From Lentzea aerocolonigenes (GTDB taxonomy: Bacteria > Actinomycetota > Actinomycetes > Mycobacteriales > Pseudonocardiaceae), in the NCBI RefSeq assembly GCF_000955955.1, contig NZ_JYJG01000239.1, positions 1-39,203 of the forward strand: DNA of 39,203 bases, written 5' to 3'. Of this stretch, positions 23,108 through 29,765 are shown piece by piece. The translations under genes were made by a program, and so were the position numbers. The notes under the pieces are model-generated. The model was not told where the DNA came from, ran no database searches, and saw only the letters and a list, made by a program, of their open reading frames with translations. How positions within the stretch are numbered: position 1 is the stretch's first letter; every line of letters starts with the position of its first letter.

Positions 23108-23995
23108 ATGAGGGTCGCCGATCGGGAGAAGACGGCGGAGAGGCTGCTGAAGTCGTCCGCGGAGAAGTTCTACGACCCCGAGGTGGACATCGACTGGTCC
23201 GCACCTCTGGTCGACGGTCTCTTCTACATCCCTGAGCACCGGATTTCCCTGTACGGAACTCCTCTGTACGACTCCCTGACCGTTGAGCAGCGCATCGAGC
23301 TCTCGAAGCACGAGCTGGCCTCGATCGCCTCGGTCGGGCTGTGGTTCGAGCTGCTGCTGATGCAGATGCTGGTGAAGGTCGTCTACAACACCGACCCGAC
23401 CACCCGGCACGCCCAGTACGCGCTGACCGAGGTGGCCGACGAGTGCCGCCACTCGACCATGTTCGCGCGCCTGGTGGAACGGATCGGGTGCCCGCCCTAC
23501 GGACCTGTCCGCTCGACCCACCGGCTGGGGAAGTTGTTGCCCACCATTGGTTACGGCCCGGCGATGTACGGGTCGATCCTGGTCGCGGAGGAGATTCTCG
23601 ACAGGTTGCAGCGTGAAGCCATGAACGACGACACCGTCCAGCCGATCGTGCGGATGGTGAACCGGATCCACGTGCTGGAGGAGGCTCGGCACGTCCGGTT
23701 CGCGCGTGAGGAGCTGCTGCGGGGCATGGACGAGCTGCGCGGTTTCGAGCTGCCGTACCAGAAGTGGCTCGTCGGGTACGTGTCGATGATGATCACGCGG
23801 ACGATCATCAACCCGGCCGTGTACGCGGCCGTCGGGCTCGACGTGCGCGAGGCACGCCGTCAGGCGCTGGGGAACCCGCGGTTCCAGGAGACCATTCGCT
23901 GGTCGGGGGAACGGATCATGTCGTTCCTGGATGAGGCCGGACTCGTCGGAAAGCCGGGGATGCACTCATGGCGTCGCTCGTTCTTGATCGGCTGA
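23108..23995 (+). CDS. AurF-like diiron oxygenase
   Basis: This 295-residue protein of the AurF/p-aminobenzoate N-oxygenase family is helical, with carboxylate and histidine ligands placed as expected. They are K-H-E-L-A-S near residue 68, E-V-A-D-E-C-R-H-S near residue 109, V-A-E-E-I-L-D near residue 159, and V-L-E-E-A-R-H-V-R-F-A-R-E-E near residue 193. Characterised members use two iron atoms and oxygen to oxidise aryl amines; many others have unknown substrates. The start follows GGGGAGG by seven bases. It overlaps the next hydrolase gene by 28 bases and is controlled, I infer, by the divergent TetR. Confidence 0.85.
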   Translation: MRVADREKTAERLLKSSAEKFYDPEVDIDWSAPLVDGLFYIPEHRISLYGTPLYDSLTVEQRIELSKHELASIASVGLWFELLLMQMLVKVVYNTDPTTRHAQYALTEVADECRHSTMFARLVERIGCPPYGPVRSTHRLGKLLPTIGYGPAMYGSILVAEEILDRLQREAMNDDTVQPIVRMVNRIHVLEEARHVRFAREELLRGMDELRGFELPYQKWLVGYVSMMITRTIINPAVYAAVGLDVREARRQALGNPRFQETIRWSGERIMSFLDEAGLVGKPGMHSWRRSFLIG

Positions 23996-25071
23996 ACGTC
24001 GTCACGTCGGGGACTTCGACCTCTGACGTGACCGCGGTTCTTCTGCACGGATGGACCATGGATCTGACGACGTGGGACCGGGTGGCCGCGGCCCTGCCCG
24101 GCCGTGTGGTCCGGTACGACGTGCGCGGGCATGGTCGTTCTGCCGATGGCGTCGGGACGATCTCCGAACTGGCCGACGACCTCGCGGCCGTGCTGGAGGA
24201 GTTCGTCCCTTCCGGACGGATCGTGCTCGCCGGGCATTCGCTGGGCGGGATGACGATCATGGCGCTGGCCGAGCAGCGCCCCGAGTTGTTCTCGCGCGTC
24301 ACGGGGGTGGCCCTGGTGGCCACGTCGTGCGGGGACCTGCCCCGGCTGAGCGGTGTGGAGCGGCTCGCCGGGCGATGGCTGGTCAAGCGGCCGAAGGTCG
24401 GGTTCGGCCGCTTGATCACGCCTGGCCTGCGGGTGACGTTCGGGCGCCGTCCCAAGTGGATCGACGTGCGGGCCGCGGCGGCGATGGCCGGCAACACGGC
24501 CGGGGCCGCGTTCGTCGGGATCCGGGAGGAGCTGACGCTGCACCAGCGGCGGGAAGCGCTGTCGGTCCTGTCGGACATCCCCACCGTGGTCATGGCCGGG
24601 TCGTGGGACGTGCTGACGCCGATGCGCCACGCACGGGTGCTGGCGGACGCGCTGCCGTCGGCGGAGTTCGTGATCTACCCGAAGGCCGGGCACATGCTGC
24701 CACTCGAACGCTCGGAGGACGTGGCGCGCAGAATCGCCGCCCTTCATCGTTTTCAGTGCTGGAGGGGGAAGCCGCCGCCGATGCCTCGCCAGGCGAGGTT
24801 CGAGATGAGGGCTACTGCGTCTTCCTTGGGCACGCGTCGGTTGTCGGCGAGCCAGGAGCGGGCGGTGACCTGGGAAAGACCGACGAGGCCCACGGCCAGC
24901 AGGCGGGCGCGCTCGGGGTCCAGGCCTGCGTCGGCCGTGATGGTGTCGGTGATCGCGTCCACCGAGTCGGTGGTGGCGCGCTCCACGGCTTCCTGCACGG
25001 CAGGCTCGGACCGCAGGTCGGATTCGAACACCATGCGGAAGGCCTGGCCCTCGCCGTCCACGAAGTCGTAG
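23968..25071 (+). CDS. Alpha/beta hydrolase with abnormal C-terminal extension
   Basis: The first 260 or so residues are a normal alpha/beta hydrolase: L-L-H-G-W-T near residue 26, nucleophile G-H-S-L-G-G near residue 91, acid in A-G-S-W-D-V-L near residue 211, and histidine in K-A-G-H-M-L-P near residue 234. The domain should end near R-R-I-A-A-L-H-R-F at about 24752. No stop is present, and the frame continues for about 106 more residues to 25071, rich in Ser, Arg, Thr and Pro. That tail lies opposite the TetR gene at 24753-25382. Either it is translated as an overlap, or a stop was lost by mutation or sequencing error. Confidence 0.72.
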   Translation: MASLVLDRLNVVTSGTSTSDVTAVLLHGWTMDLTTWDRVAAALPGRVVRYDVRGHGRSADGVGTISELADDLAAVLEEFVPSGRIVLAGHSLGGMTIMALAEQRPELFSRVTGVALVATSCGDLPRLSGVERLAGRWLVKRPKVGFGRLITPGLRVTFGRRPKWIDVRAAAAMAGNTAGAAFVGIREELTLHQRREALSVLSDIPTVVMAGSWDVLTPMRHARVLADALPSAEFVIYPKAGHMLPLERSEDVARRIAALHRFQCWRGKPPPMPRQARFEMRATASSLGTRRLSASQERAVTWERPTRPTASRRARSGSRPASAVMVSVIASTESVVARSTASCTAGSDRRSDSNTMRKAWPSPSTKS

Positions 25072-25382
25072 AAGGCGGCCACGGCGGCGCGCACGCGGAG
25101 CTTGTTGTCCGGGGAGGAGGCGATGGCGGTGCGGACACGGCCGACCAGCTCGTCCACGTGGGACTCGAGCAGGGCCATGTAGAGCTCCAGCTTGCCGGGG
25201 AAGTGCTGGTAGAGGACCGGCTTGGACACGCCGGCGCGCTCGGCGATCTCGTCCATCGCCGCGGCGTGGTAGCCGTTGGCGACGAACACGTCCTGCGCCG
25301 CTGCGAGCAGTTGCGCGCGGCGGGCGGTGCGCGGCAGTCGAACGCCCCTGCCTGCGGGTGCGCTCTGCGCCGTCTCCGTCAT
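24753..25382 (-). CDS. TetR-family regulator (Rv3208-like)
   Basis: This 209-residue regulator has the helix-turn-helix (about 20-65) with M-D-E-I-A-E-R-A-G-V-S-K-P-V-L-Y-Q-H-F, followed by the ligand domain with A-F-R-M-V-F-E-S-D-L and L-V-G-L-S-Q-V-T-A-R. ATG at 25382 follows GGAGG. By position, between the DUF3107 gene and the DUF3152 gene, it matches the M. tuberculosis Rv3208 regulator. Its 3' half is overlapped on the other strand by the long hydrolase frame. It faces away from the hydrolase gene at 25509, which may be a target. Confidence 0.85.
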   Translation of the reverse strand: MTETAQSAPAGRGVRLPRTARRAQLLAAAQDVFVANGYHAAAMDEIAERAGVSKPVLYQHFPGKLELYMALLESHVDELVGRVRTAIASSPDNKLRVRAAVAAFYDFVDGEGQAFRMVFESDLRSEPAVQEAVERATTDSVDAITDTITADAGLDPERARLLAVGLVGLSQVTARSWLADNRRVPKEDAVALISNLAWRGIGGGFPLQH

Positions 25383-25508
25383 GGTGCCTCCAGCACGAGT
25401 TCTCTGCCGTCGGAGAGGGGTTGCCTGACCGAGGCGTGAGCGCAACCTTACTCGCTAGTAGCTCGGATCTGGGAACCATCTGGGCCTTCTTTCCCGCATC
25501 CTGGTCTG

Positions 25509-26462
25509 GTGAGCACGCTGATCCCCGCCCCGCTGTCCACGGTCGAGTTGCCTCCGCTGGACAAGTCGCAGCCTCCTTGGCCGGGTGAGTTTCACCAGGT
25601 GGATGACCATCAGGTCCATGTCAGGGTCACGCCTGGCGATGGTCCGCCCGCGGTGTACGTGCACGGGCTGGGCGGGTCGGCGACGAACTGGACGGATCTT
25701 GCGGCCCAGTTGAAGGAACATGTCAGCGGATATTCGGTCGATCTACCGGGGTTCGGGCGGTCGGAGCCGATTCCCGGGTACGACTTCAGCCTGGCGACGC
25801 ATGCGCGCACGGTGATCAAGTACATCGAGACGTTCGACGAGCCGGTGCACCTGTTCGGGAACTCGATGGGTGGGGCGATCTCGGTCATCGTGGCCGCTAC
25901 CAGGCCTGATCTGGTCAAGTCGCTCACGCTGGTGAGTCCGGCGGTGCCTGATCTGAGGCCGCGGCTCGACCGCATGTCGGACCCGCGGATGGCGCTCGCG
26001 GTGTTCCCGATCATCGGGTCGAGGGTCCGGCGGGAGCTGGCCAAGCTGACGGCCCACGATCGGACGAAGCAGATGCTGGAGCTGTGCTTCGCGGATCCGA
26101 GCGTGGTGCCGGATCACCGGATCGAGGAGTCGATCAAGGAGAACGAGGAGCGCGCGCGGCAGAAGTGGGCGGGGCAGGCGCTCAACAGGAGCACGTTCGG
26201 GTTGATGCAGAGCTGGTTGACGCCGGGGCCGAAGTCGTTGTGGCGGATCTTGCCGCTGGTCAAGGCGCCGACGCTGGTGCTGTGGGGCGAGAACGACCGG
26301 CTGGTGAGCGTGCGGAAGGGTCCACGAACGGCGCGGTTGCTGCCGCAAGGACGACTGCTGGTGCTTCCCAGGACCGGGCACGTCGCCCAGATGGAGCGGC
26401 CCGCCACCGTGGCGAGGGCCGTGCTGGGCATGTGGGAGGCGGTCGACCGACACACATGGTGA
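25509..26462 (+). CDS. Alpha/beta hydrolase
   Basis: This 317-residue hydrolase has the oxyanion segment Y-V-H-G-L-G-G-S near residue 49 and nucleophile elbow G-N-S-M-G-G near residue 117. The acid is in L-W-G-E-N-D-R-L-V near residue 258 and the histidine in R-T-G-H-V-A-Q-M-E near residue 290. The nucleophile motif with Asn before Ser is common in meta-cleavage-product and lipid-type hydrolases. The cap region (about 150-240) is charged. It starts at GTG with no strong ribosome-binding site. It is divergent from the TetR gene and 40 bases before the DUF3152 gene. Confidence 0.83.
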   Translation: MSTLIPAPLSTVELPPLDKSQPPWPGEFHQVDDHQVHVRVTPGDGPPAVYVHGLGGSATNWTDLAAQLKEHVSGYSVDLPGFGRSEPIPGYDFSLATHARTVIKYIETFDEPVHLFGNSMGGAISVIVAATRPDLVKSLTLVSPAVPDLRPRLDRMSDPRMALAVFPIIGSRVRRELAKLTAHDRTKQMLELCFADPSVVPDHRIEESIKENEERARQKWAGQALNRSTFGLMQSWLTPGPKSLWRILPLVKAPTLVLWGENDRLVSVRKGPRTARLLPQGRLLVLPRTGHVAQMERPATVARAVLGMWEAVDRHTW

Positions 26463-26502
26463 TGAACGACGGCCATACGGGGGATGTGGGACCCTGGGCA
26501 AC

Positions 26503-27492
26503 GTGAATCGCGCCCCCGAGCGAGGACGTGCTGCTCCGTCCGCTGACCGCTACCGTCGCGGCGAGCGCAGGACCAGCGCGGAACCGCTCGCGGCCGCCTG
26601 GGAGCCGGAAGGCACGGCCCAGTACCGGCGGCCACGCAGGCGCGGCGGCGTGAAGAAGCTCGTCGCCAACTACGGGTGGCGGATCTACGCGATTCCGGTG
26701 CTCCTGGTGCTGACGGCGCTCGTCGTGCTCGACACGGTGCAGCCGAAGGCGCCCGCGGCCGGTGGAGCCGGTGACTCGAAGGACGTGACCACCACCACAC
26801 CCGAGGCGCCGGCGACCGAGGTGCAGGCGCAGAAGCCCAAGCTCGACGTGCCCACCGCCGAGTTGCCGGACGGACCGGCGTTCTCCGAGGACGGCGTCGG
26901 CACGTTCAAGGCCGTGCCCGGCAGCGGGCAGCGGGTCGGTGAGGCGAACGCGGCGAAGTTCCGCAAGTACACGATCGCCATCGAGGACGGCGTGAAGCCC
27001 GGCGACTACAACGACGACGCGGCCTCGTTCGGGCGCACGGTCGAGGGGATCCTGTCCGACCCGCGCAGCTGGATCGGCACGAAGCAGGTCGCGTTGCAGC
27101 GCGTCGAGGCGAACCAGAACCCGGACTTCACGATCATCCTGGCCACCACGAAGACGACGCACGCGATCTGCGGCAAGGAGATCCCGTTCGAGACCTCGTG
27201 CTGGGACTTCCCGACCAAGCGCGTGATCATCAACGTCGCCCGCTGGGTGCGCGGCGCGATGGTCTACAAGCCCGACGTCCCCGCGTACCGGGTCTACGTG
27301 ATCAACCACGAGGTCGGTCACGCGCTCGGCAACAACCACGCGGCGTGCCCGGAGAACGGCGCTCCGGCCCCGGTGATGATGCAGCAGACGTTCGGTGTCG
27401 CGAACAACTTCGTGTCCCAGCTCAACGCCGGGCTCGACGTCGTGCCCGCCGACGGCAAGATCTGCACGCCGAACCCGTTTCCCGCTGGCTGA
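26503..27492 (+). CDS. DUF3152 protein, membrane-anchored metalloprotease-like
   Basis: This 329-residue protein has a basic cytoplasmic head of 50 residues, one membrane helix (about 60-78), a linker rich in Ala, Pro and Thr, and an outer domain of about 210 residues. The outer domain contains H-E-V-G-H-A-L-G-N-N-H near residue 269, which fits the HExxHxxGxxH zinc motif of metzincins. Four cysteines (I-C-G, S-C-W, A-C-P, I-C-T) may form disulfides. The family (DUF3152, Rv3207c) is actinobacterial and no substrate is known, as far as I know. It precedes moeZ by 83 bases, as in mycobacteria. Confidence 0.85.
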   Translation: MNRAPERGRAAPSADRYRRGERRTSAEPLAAAWEPEGTAQYRRPRRRGGVKKLVANYGWRIYAIPVLLVLTALVVLDTVQPKAPAAGGAGDSKDVTTTTPEAPATEVQAQKPKLDVPTAELPDGPAFSEDGVGTFKAVPGSGQRVGEANAAKFRKYTIAIEDGVKPGDYNDDAASFGRTVEGILSDPRSWIGTKQVALQRVEANQNPDFTIILATTKTTHAICGKEIPFETSCWDFPTKRVIINVARWVRGAMVYKPDVPAYRVYVINHEVGHALGNNHAACPENGAPAPVMMQQTFGVANNFVSQLNAGLDVVPADGKICTPNPFPAG

Positions 27493-27575
27493 GACAGCTT
27501 TCCAACGAGGAAGAGTCGAGGCAAGGTTGACGTTGTCTCGGATACAGAGGCATGCAGTCCGTCGAGGAGGAGCAA

Positions 27576-28748
27576 ATGGCGCTTCCGCCGCTCGTTGAGC
27601 CAGCCGCGGAGCTGACCAAAGAAGAAGTAGCGCGCTACAGCCGGCACCTGATCATCCCGGACGTCGGGGTGGACGGGCAGAAGCGGCTGAAGAACGCGAA
27701 GGTGCTCGTCGTCGGCGCGGGTGGCCTGGGCAGCCCGGCACTGCTGTACCTGGCCGCGGCCGGTGTCGGCACGCTGGGTGTCGTCGACTTCGACGTCGTG
27801 GACGAGTCCAACCTGCAGCGTCAGGTGATCCACGGGCAGTCCGACGTCGGCCGTCCCAAGGCCGAATCGGCCCGCGACTCGGTCGCCGAGATCAACCCGT
27901 TCGTCAAGGTCGTGCTGCACCAGACGCACCTCAACTCCGAGAACGCGCTGGAGATCTTCGCCGACTACGACCTGATCCTCGACGGCACGGACAACTTCGC
28001 CACGCGGTACCTGGTGAACGACGCCGCGGTGCTGTCGGGCAAGCCGTACGTCTGGGGTTCGATCTTCCGGTTCGAGGGCCAGGTCAGCGTCTTCTGGGAG
28101 GACGCGCCGAACGGCCAGGGCCTGAACTACCGCGACCTCTACCCGGAGCCGCCGCCTCCCGGCATGGTCCCCTCGTGCGCAGAGGGCGGCGTGCTGGGCG
28201 TGCTGTGCGCGTCGATCGGCTCGATCATGGTCACCGAGGCGATCAAGCTGCTCACGGGCATCGGCGACCCGCTGCTGGGCCGCCTGATGGTCTACGACGC
28301 GCTGGAGATGTCGTACCGGACCATCAAGATCCGCAAGGACCCGGAGTCGCCGAAGATCACCGAGCTGATCGACTACGAGGCGTTCTGCGGTGTCGTGTCC
28401 ACGGACGCGCAGCAGGCGGCGGCGGGCAACACGATCACGCCGCTCGAGCTCAAGCACAAGCAGGAGTCCGGCGAGGACTTCCTGCTGGTGGACGTCCGCG
28501 AGCCGCACGAGTTCGAGATCGTCCGCATTCCCGGTTCGGTCTTGATCCCGAAGGACAAGATCCTGTCCGGTGAGGCGTTCTCCGAGCTGCCGCAGGACAA
28601 GCCGCTGGTGCTGCACTGCAAGTCCGGTGCGCGCTCGGCGGAGGCGCTCGCGGCGCTGCACAAGGCGGGCTTCAAGGACGCCGTGCACGTCGGCGGCGGT
28701 GTGCTGGCGTGGGCTCGCGAGGTCGACCCGAGCCTGCCGACGTACTAG
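27576..28748 (+). CDS. moeZ: MoeZ, adenylyltransferase/sulfurtransferase
   Basis: This 390-residue protein has an N-terminal MoeB/ThiF-like adenylation domain (G-A-G-G-L-G-S-P near residue 48 for ATP, D-G-T-D-N-F near residue 138). The C-terminal rhodanese domain (about 285-390) has active-site cysteine in H-C-K-S-G-A-R-S near residue 348. It activates ubiquitin-like sulfur carriers (MoaD, ThiS, CysO types) and loads sulfur onto them, for molybdopterin, thiamin or cysteine synthesis. Here it may support the molybdenum nitrate reductase encoded about 1 kb downstream. ATG at 27576 is chosen over 27552 because GAGGAGG stands six bases before it. Confidence 0.93.
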   Translation: MALPPLVEPAAELTKEEVARYSRHLIIPDVGVDGQKRLKNAKVLVVGAGGLGSPALLYLAAAGVGTLGVVDFDVVDESNLQRQVIHGQSDVGRPKAESARDSVAEINPFVKVVLHQTHLNSENALEIFADYDLILDGTDNFATRYLVNDAAVLSGKPYVWGSIFRFEGQVSVFWEDAPNGQGLNYRDLYPEPPPPGMVPSCAEGGVLGVLCASIGSIMVTEAIKLLTGIGDPLLGRLMVYDALEMSYRTIKIRKDPESPKITELIDYEAFCGVVSTDAQQAAAGNTITPLELKHKQESGEDFLLVDVREPHEFEIVRIPGSVLIPKDKILSGEAFSELPQDKPLVLHCKSGARSAEALAALHKAGFKDAVHVGGGVLAWAREVDPSLPTY

Positions 28749-28759
28749 TTGGGCTGAAC

Positions 28760-28809
28760 GGCGTCTGCAAGTACTACCAACAGGCCTGTTGGTAGTACTT
28801 GCAGACGCC
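28760..28809. repeat. Perfect 50-bp palindrome after moeZ
   Basis: Two 25-base arms, starting GGCGTCTGCAAGTACTACC and meeting at AGGCCT, are exactly complementary with no spacer. It lies 11 bases after the moeZ stop and 89 bases before the next gene. As RNA it would form a near-loopless hairpin. No T-run follows on either strand, so it is not a classical terminator, though actinobacterial terminators often lack the T-run. Confidence 0.9.
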
Positions 28810-28898
28810 AGAACCACTGGGCTGTTCGGGTGGTGGCGTGAATCACCGCGTGTCGCGTTCCGCCAACCGGGTGGTCCGAGCAGGTAGCGTGCCCGATC

Positions 28899-29696
28899 GT
28901 GACCCGGTCCCCCGAACCGCCCCCAGCGCACGTGCGTGCGGCGTTCGGGGCCCGTGACGCCGAGCCAGAGCTCATCGACGGTGGCCCCGCGTGGCGCTGC
29001 GGAGACGCGACGATCAGGCCCGCGCCGAGGCCGGCCGAAGCCACCTGGATCGCCAAGACCCTCGACGGCCTGGACGTGCCGAACCTGCGCATCGGCAGGC
29101 CGCTCAGGTCCACCGACGGCCGCTATGTCGTCGGCGGCTGGTCGGCCACCAAGTTCCTCGCCGGACGCGCTGAGGCACGTCATGACGAGGTCATCGCCGT
29201 TGCGCAGCGGCTGCACCAAGCCACCGCCGACCTGCCCAAGCCCCGGTTCCTGGACGCGCGGACGGACGTCTTCGCCGTCGCCGACCGGATGGCGTGGGGC
29301 GAGGGGGACGTGCCGCTGGAGGCCGATCTCGGCGGCAGGCTGTTCGAGCTGCTCAAGGAAGTGCAGAAGCCGCTCAACCTGAGGTCCCAGGTCGTGCACG
29401 GGGATCTCTTCGGCAACGTGCTGTTCGCCGGCAACGCCCCGCCCGCCGTCATCGACTTCACCGCGTACTGGCGCCCCGCCGAGTGGGCCGCCGCGGTGAT
29501 CGCGGTGGACGCCGTCGCGTGGGGCGGCTCGGACCCAGGCCTGTTCAAGCGGTGGAGCCATCTGCCGGAGTGGACGCAGGTGCTCGTGCGCGCGACTCTG
29601 TTCCGGTTGGCAGTGCACGCGCTGCACCCGTTGTCAACGTCACAGTCCTTTGCGGGCTTGGAAAGAGCTGCTCACCAGGTCACCGCACTGCTCTGA
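28899..29696 (+). CDS. TIGR02569-family protein, kinase-like fold
   Basis: This 265-residue protein of the actinobacterial TIGR02569 family occupies the same place as M. tuberculosis Rv3205c beside moeZ. It has phosphotransferase-like elements: V-V-H-G-D-L-F-G-N-V-L-F near residue 166, like the Brenner catalytic loop of aminoglycoside phosphotransferases, and A-V-I-D-F-T-A-Y-W-R-P-A-E-W near residue 185, like the metal-binding DFG-type loop. The nucleotide-binding N-lobe is degenerate. Small-molecule kinase activity is therefore possible but unproven. GTG start. No clear ribosome-binding site. Confidence 0.78.
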   Translation: MTRSPEPPPAHVRAAFGARDAEPELIDGGPAWRCGDATIRPAPRPAEATWIAKTLDGLDVPNLRIGRPLRSTDGRYVVGGWSATKFLAGRAEARHDEVIAVAQRLHQATADLPKPRFLDARTDVFAVADRMAWGEGDVPLEADLGGRLFELLKEVQKPLNLRSQVVHGDLFGNVLFAGNAPPAVIDFTAYWRPAEWAAAVIAVDAVAWGGSDPGLFKRWSHLPEWTQVLVRATLFRLAVHALHPLSTSQSFAGLERAAHQVTALL

Positions 29697-29705
29697 GCTG
29701 ACAAC

Positions 29706-29743
29706 TTTCCACGTTCGAAACATTGCGGAGCTTCGGGTTAACG
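29706..29743 (+). promoter_or_regulatory. GlnR-like site upstream of nasA
   Basis: Five-base boxes repeat every 11 bases: TTTCC, GAAAC, GAGCT, TAACG. The spacing is that of actinobacterial GlnR operators (gTnAC-n6-GaAAC, repeated), though only the GAAAC box is a full match. The stronger evidence is that 16 of 20 bases from 29717 are identical to the region upstream of nirB. It lies directly upstream of the presumed nasA promoter. Confidence 0.55.
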
Positions 29744-29752
29744 CGCGCTTCT

Positions 29753-29758
29753 TAGCGT
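29753..29758 (+). promoter_or_regulatory. Putative minus-10 box of leaderless nasA
   Basis: TAGCGT fits the TAnnnT actinobacterial minus-10 pattern and ends seven bases before the nasA GTG. Transcription would begin at or next to the start codon. No ribosome-binding site is present, and an in-frame stop at 29739 excludes a longer protein, which together support a leaderless mRNA. Confidence 0.55.
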
Positions 29759-29765
29759 CAGCGGC

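Noticed and set aside
27318..29627. Very long open frame on the minus strand opposite DUF3152, moeZ and the kinase-like gene
   Set aside because: It is a shadow produced by high GC at third positions. Its composition (Arg, Gln, His, Asp rich) has no domain signal, while the plus-strand genes have clear motifs.
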